From: Methanocalculaceae archaeon
Lineage (GTDB): Archaea > Halobacteriota > Methanomicrobia > Methanomicrobiales > Methanocorpusculaceae
Direction of reading: 5' to 3'
Length of the DNA stretch: 5,743 bases
Assembly: GCA_031255895.1 (NCBI GenBank)
Contig: JAIRRQ010000097.1
Coordinates: forward strand, 1 to 5,743
Shown: positions 5,717 to 5,743 of the stretch, in pieces
Numbering within the stretch: the stretch's first letter is position 1
Layout of the letters: every line of letters begins with the position of its first letter
Translations under genes and position numbers: made by a program
The notes under the pieces: generated by a model
Told to the model about the DNA's origin: nothing
Databases searched by the model: none
Seen by the model: only the letters and a program-made list of their open reading frames with translations

Positions 5717-5743
5717 TGGGGTACAGAACAGATCCAGCCAAAA

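Overview
This 5.7-kb window is most likely from a methanogenic euryarchaeon, perhaps of the Methanomicrobia. The strongest evidence is two genes of archaeal ether-lipid synthesis, a tetraether lipid synthase-type radical SAM enzyme (tes) and CDP-archaeol synthase (carS). A short class II aldolase of the kind methanogens use to make lactaldehyde for coenzyme F420 fits too. TATA-like boxes, an AGGAGGT ribosome-binding site and oligo-T tracts without strong GC hairpins also look archaeal. The species cannot be named from the sequence.

Layout. On the left, the minus strand carries a radical SAM gene that starts at 1379 and runs off the left edge: 459 codons are present and the 3' end is missing. 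After a 103-bp divergent gap (1380-1482), carS reads on the plus strand to 2040. A 270-bp AT-rich gap (2041-2310) holds a pyrimidine tract, two short hairpins, an 18-bp near-perfect palindrome and a probable promoter. It is followed by a compact plus-strand cluster: pyrE (2311-2823), purD (2849-4147) and argF (4144-5073). purD has a strong ribosome-binding site 25 bp after pyrE, and argF overlaps purD through ATGA. An 88-bp gap with a T-rich probable terminator then precedes a separately promoted class II aldolase gene (5162-5716). The last 27 bases hold nothing recognisable.

How the genes fit together. tes and carS act on the same lipid pathway: CarS activates the unsaturated archaeol phosphate core with CTP, and Tes joins lipid chains by carbon-carbon bonds to make membrane-spanning tetraethers. 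Their head-to-head arrangement allows shared control. pyrE, purD and argF belong to pyrimidine, purine and arginine synthesis. They are linked by shared precursors: PRPP feeds PyrE directly and PurD through phosphoribosylamine, and carbamoyl phosphate is shared between pyrimidines and arginine.

No mobile element, CRISPR array, tRNA, rRNA or defence system was seen. Every gene belongs to a known family. The points most worth a second look are the tes/carS divergent pair and the palindrome upstream of pyrE.
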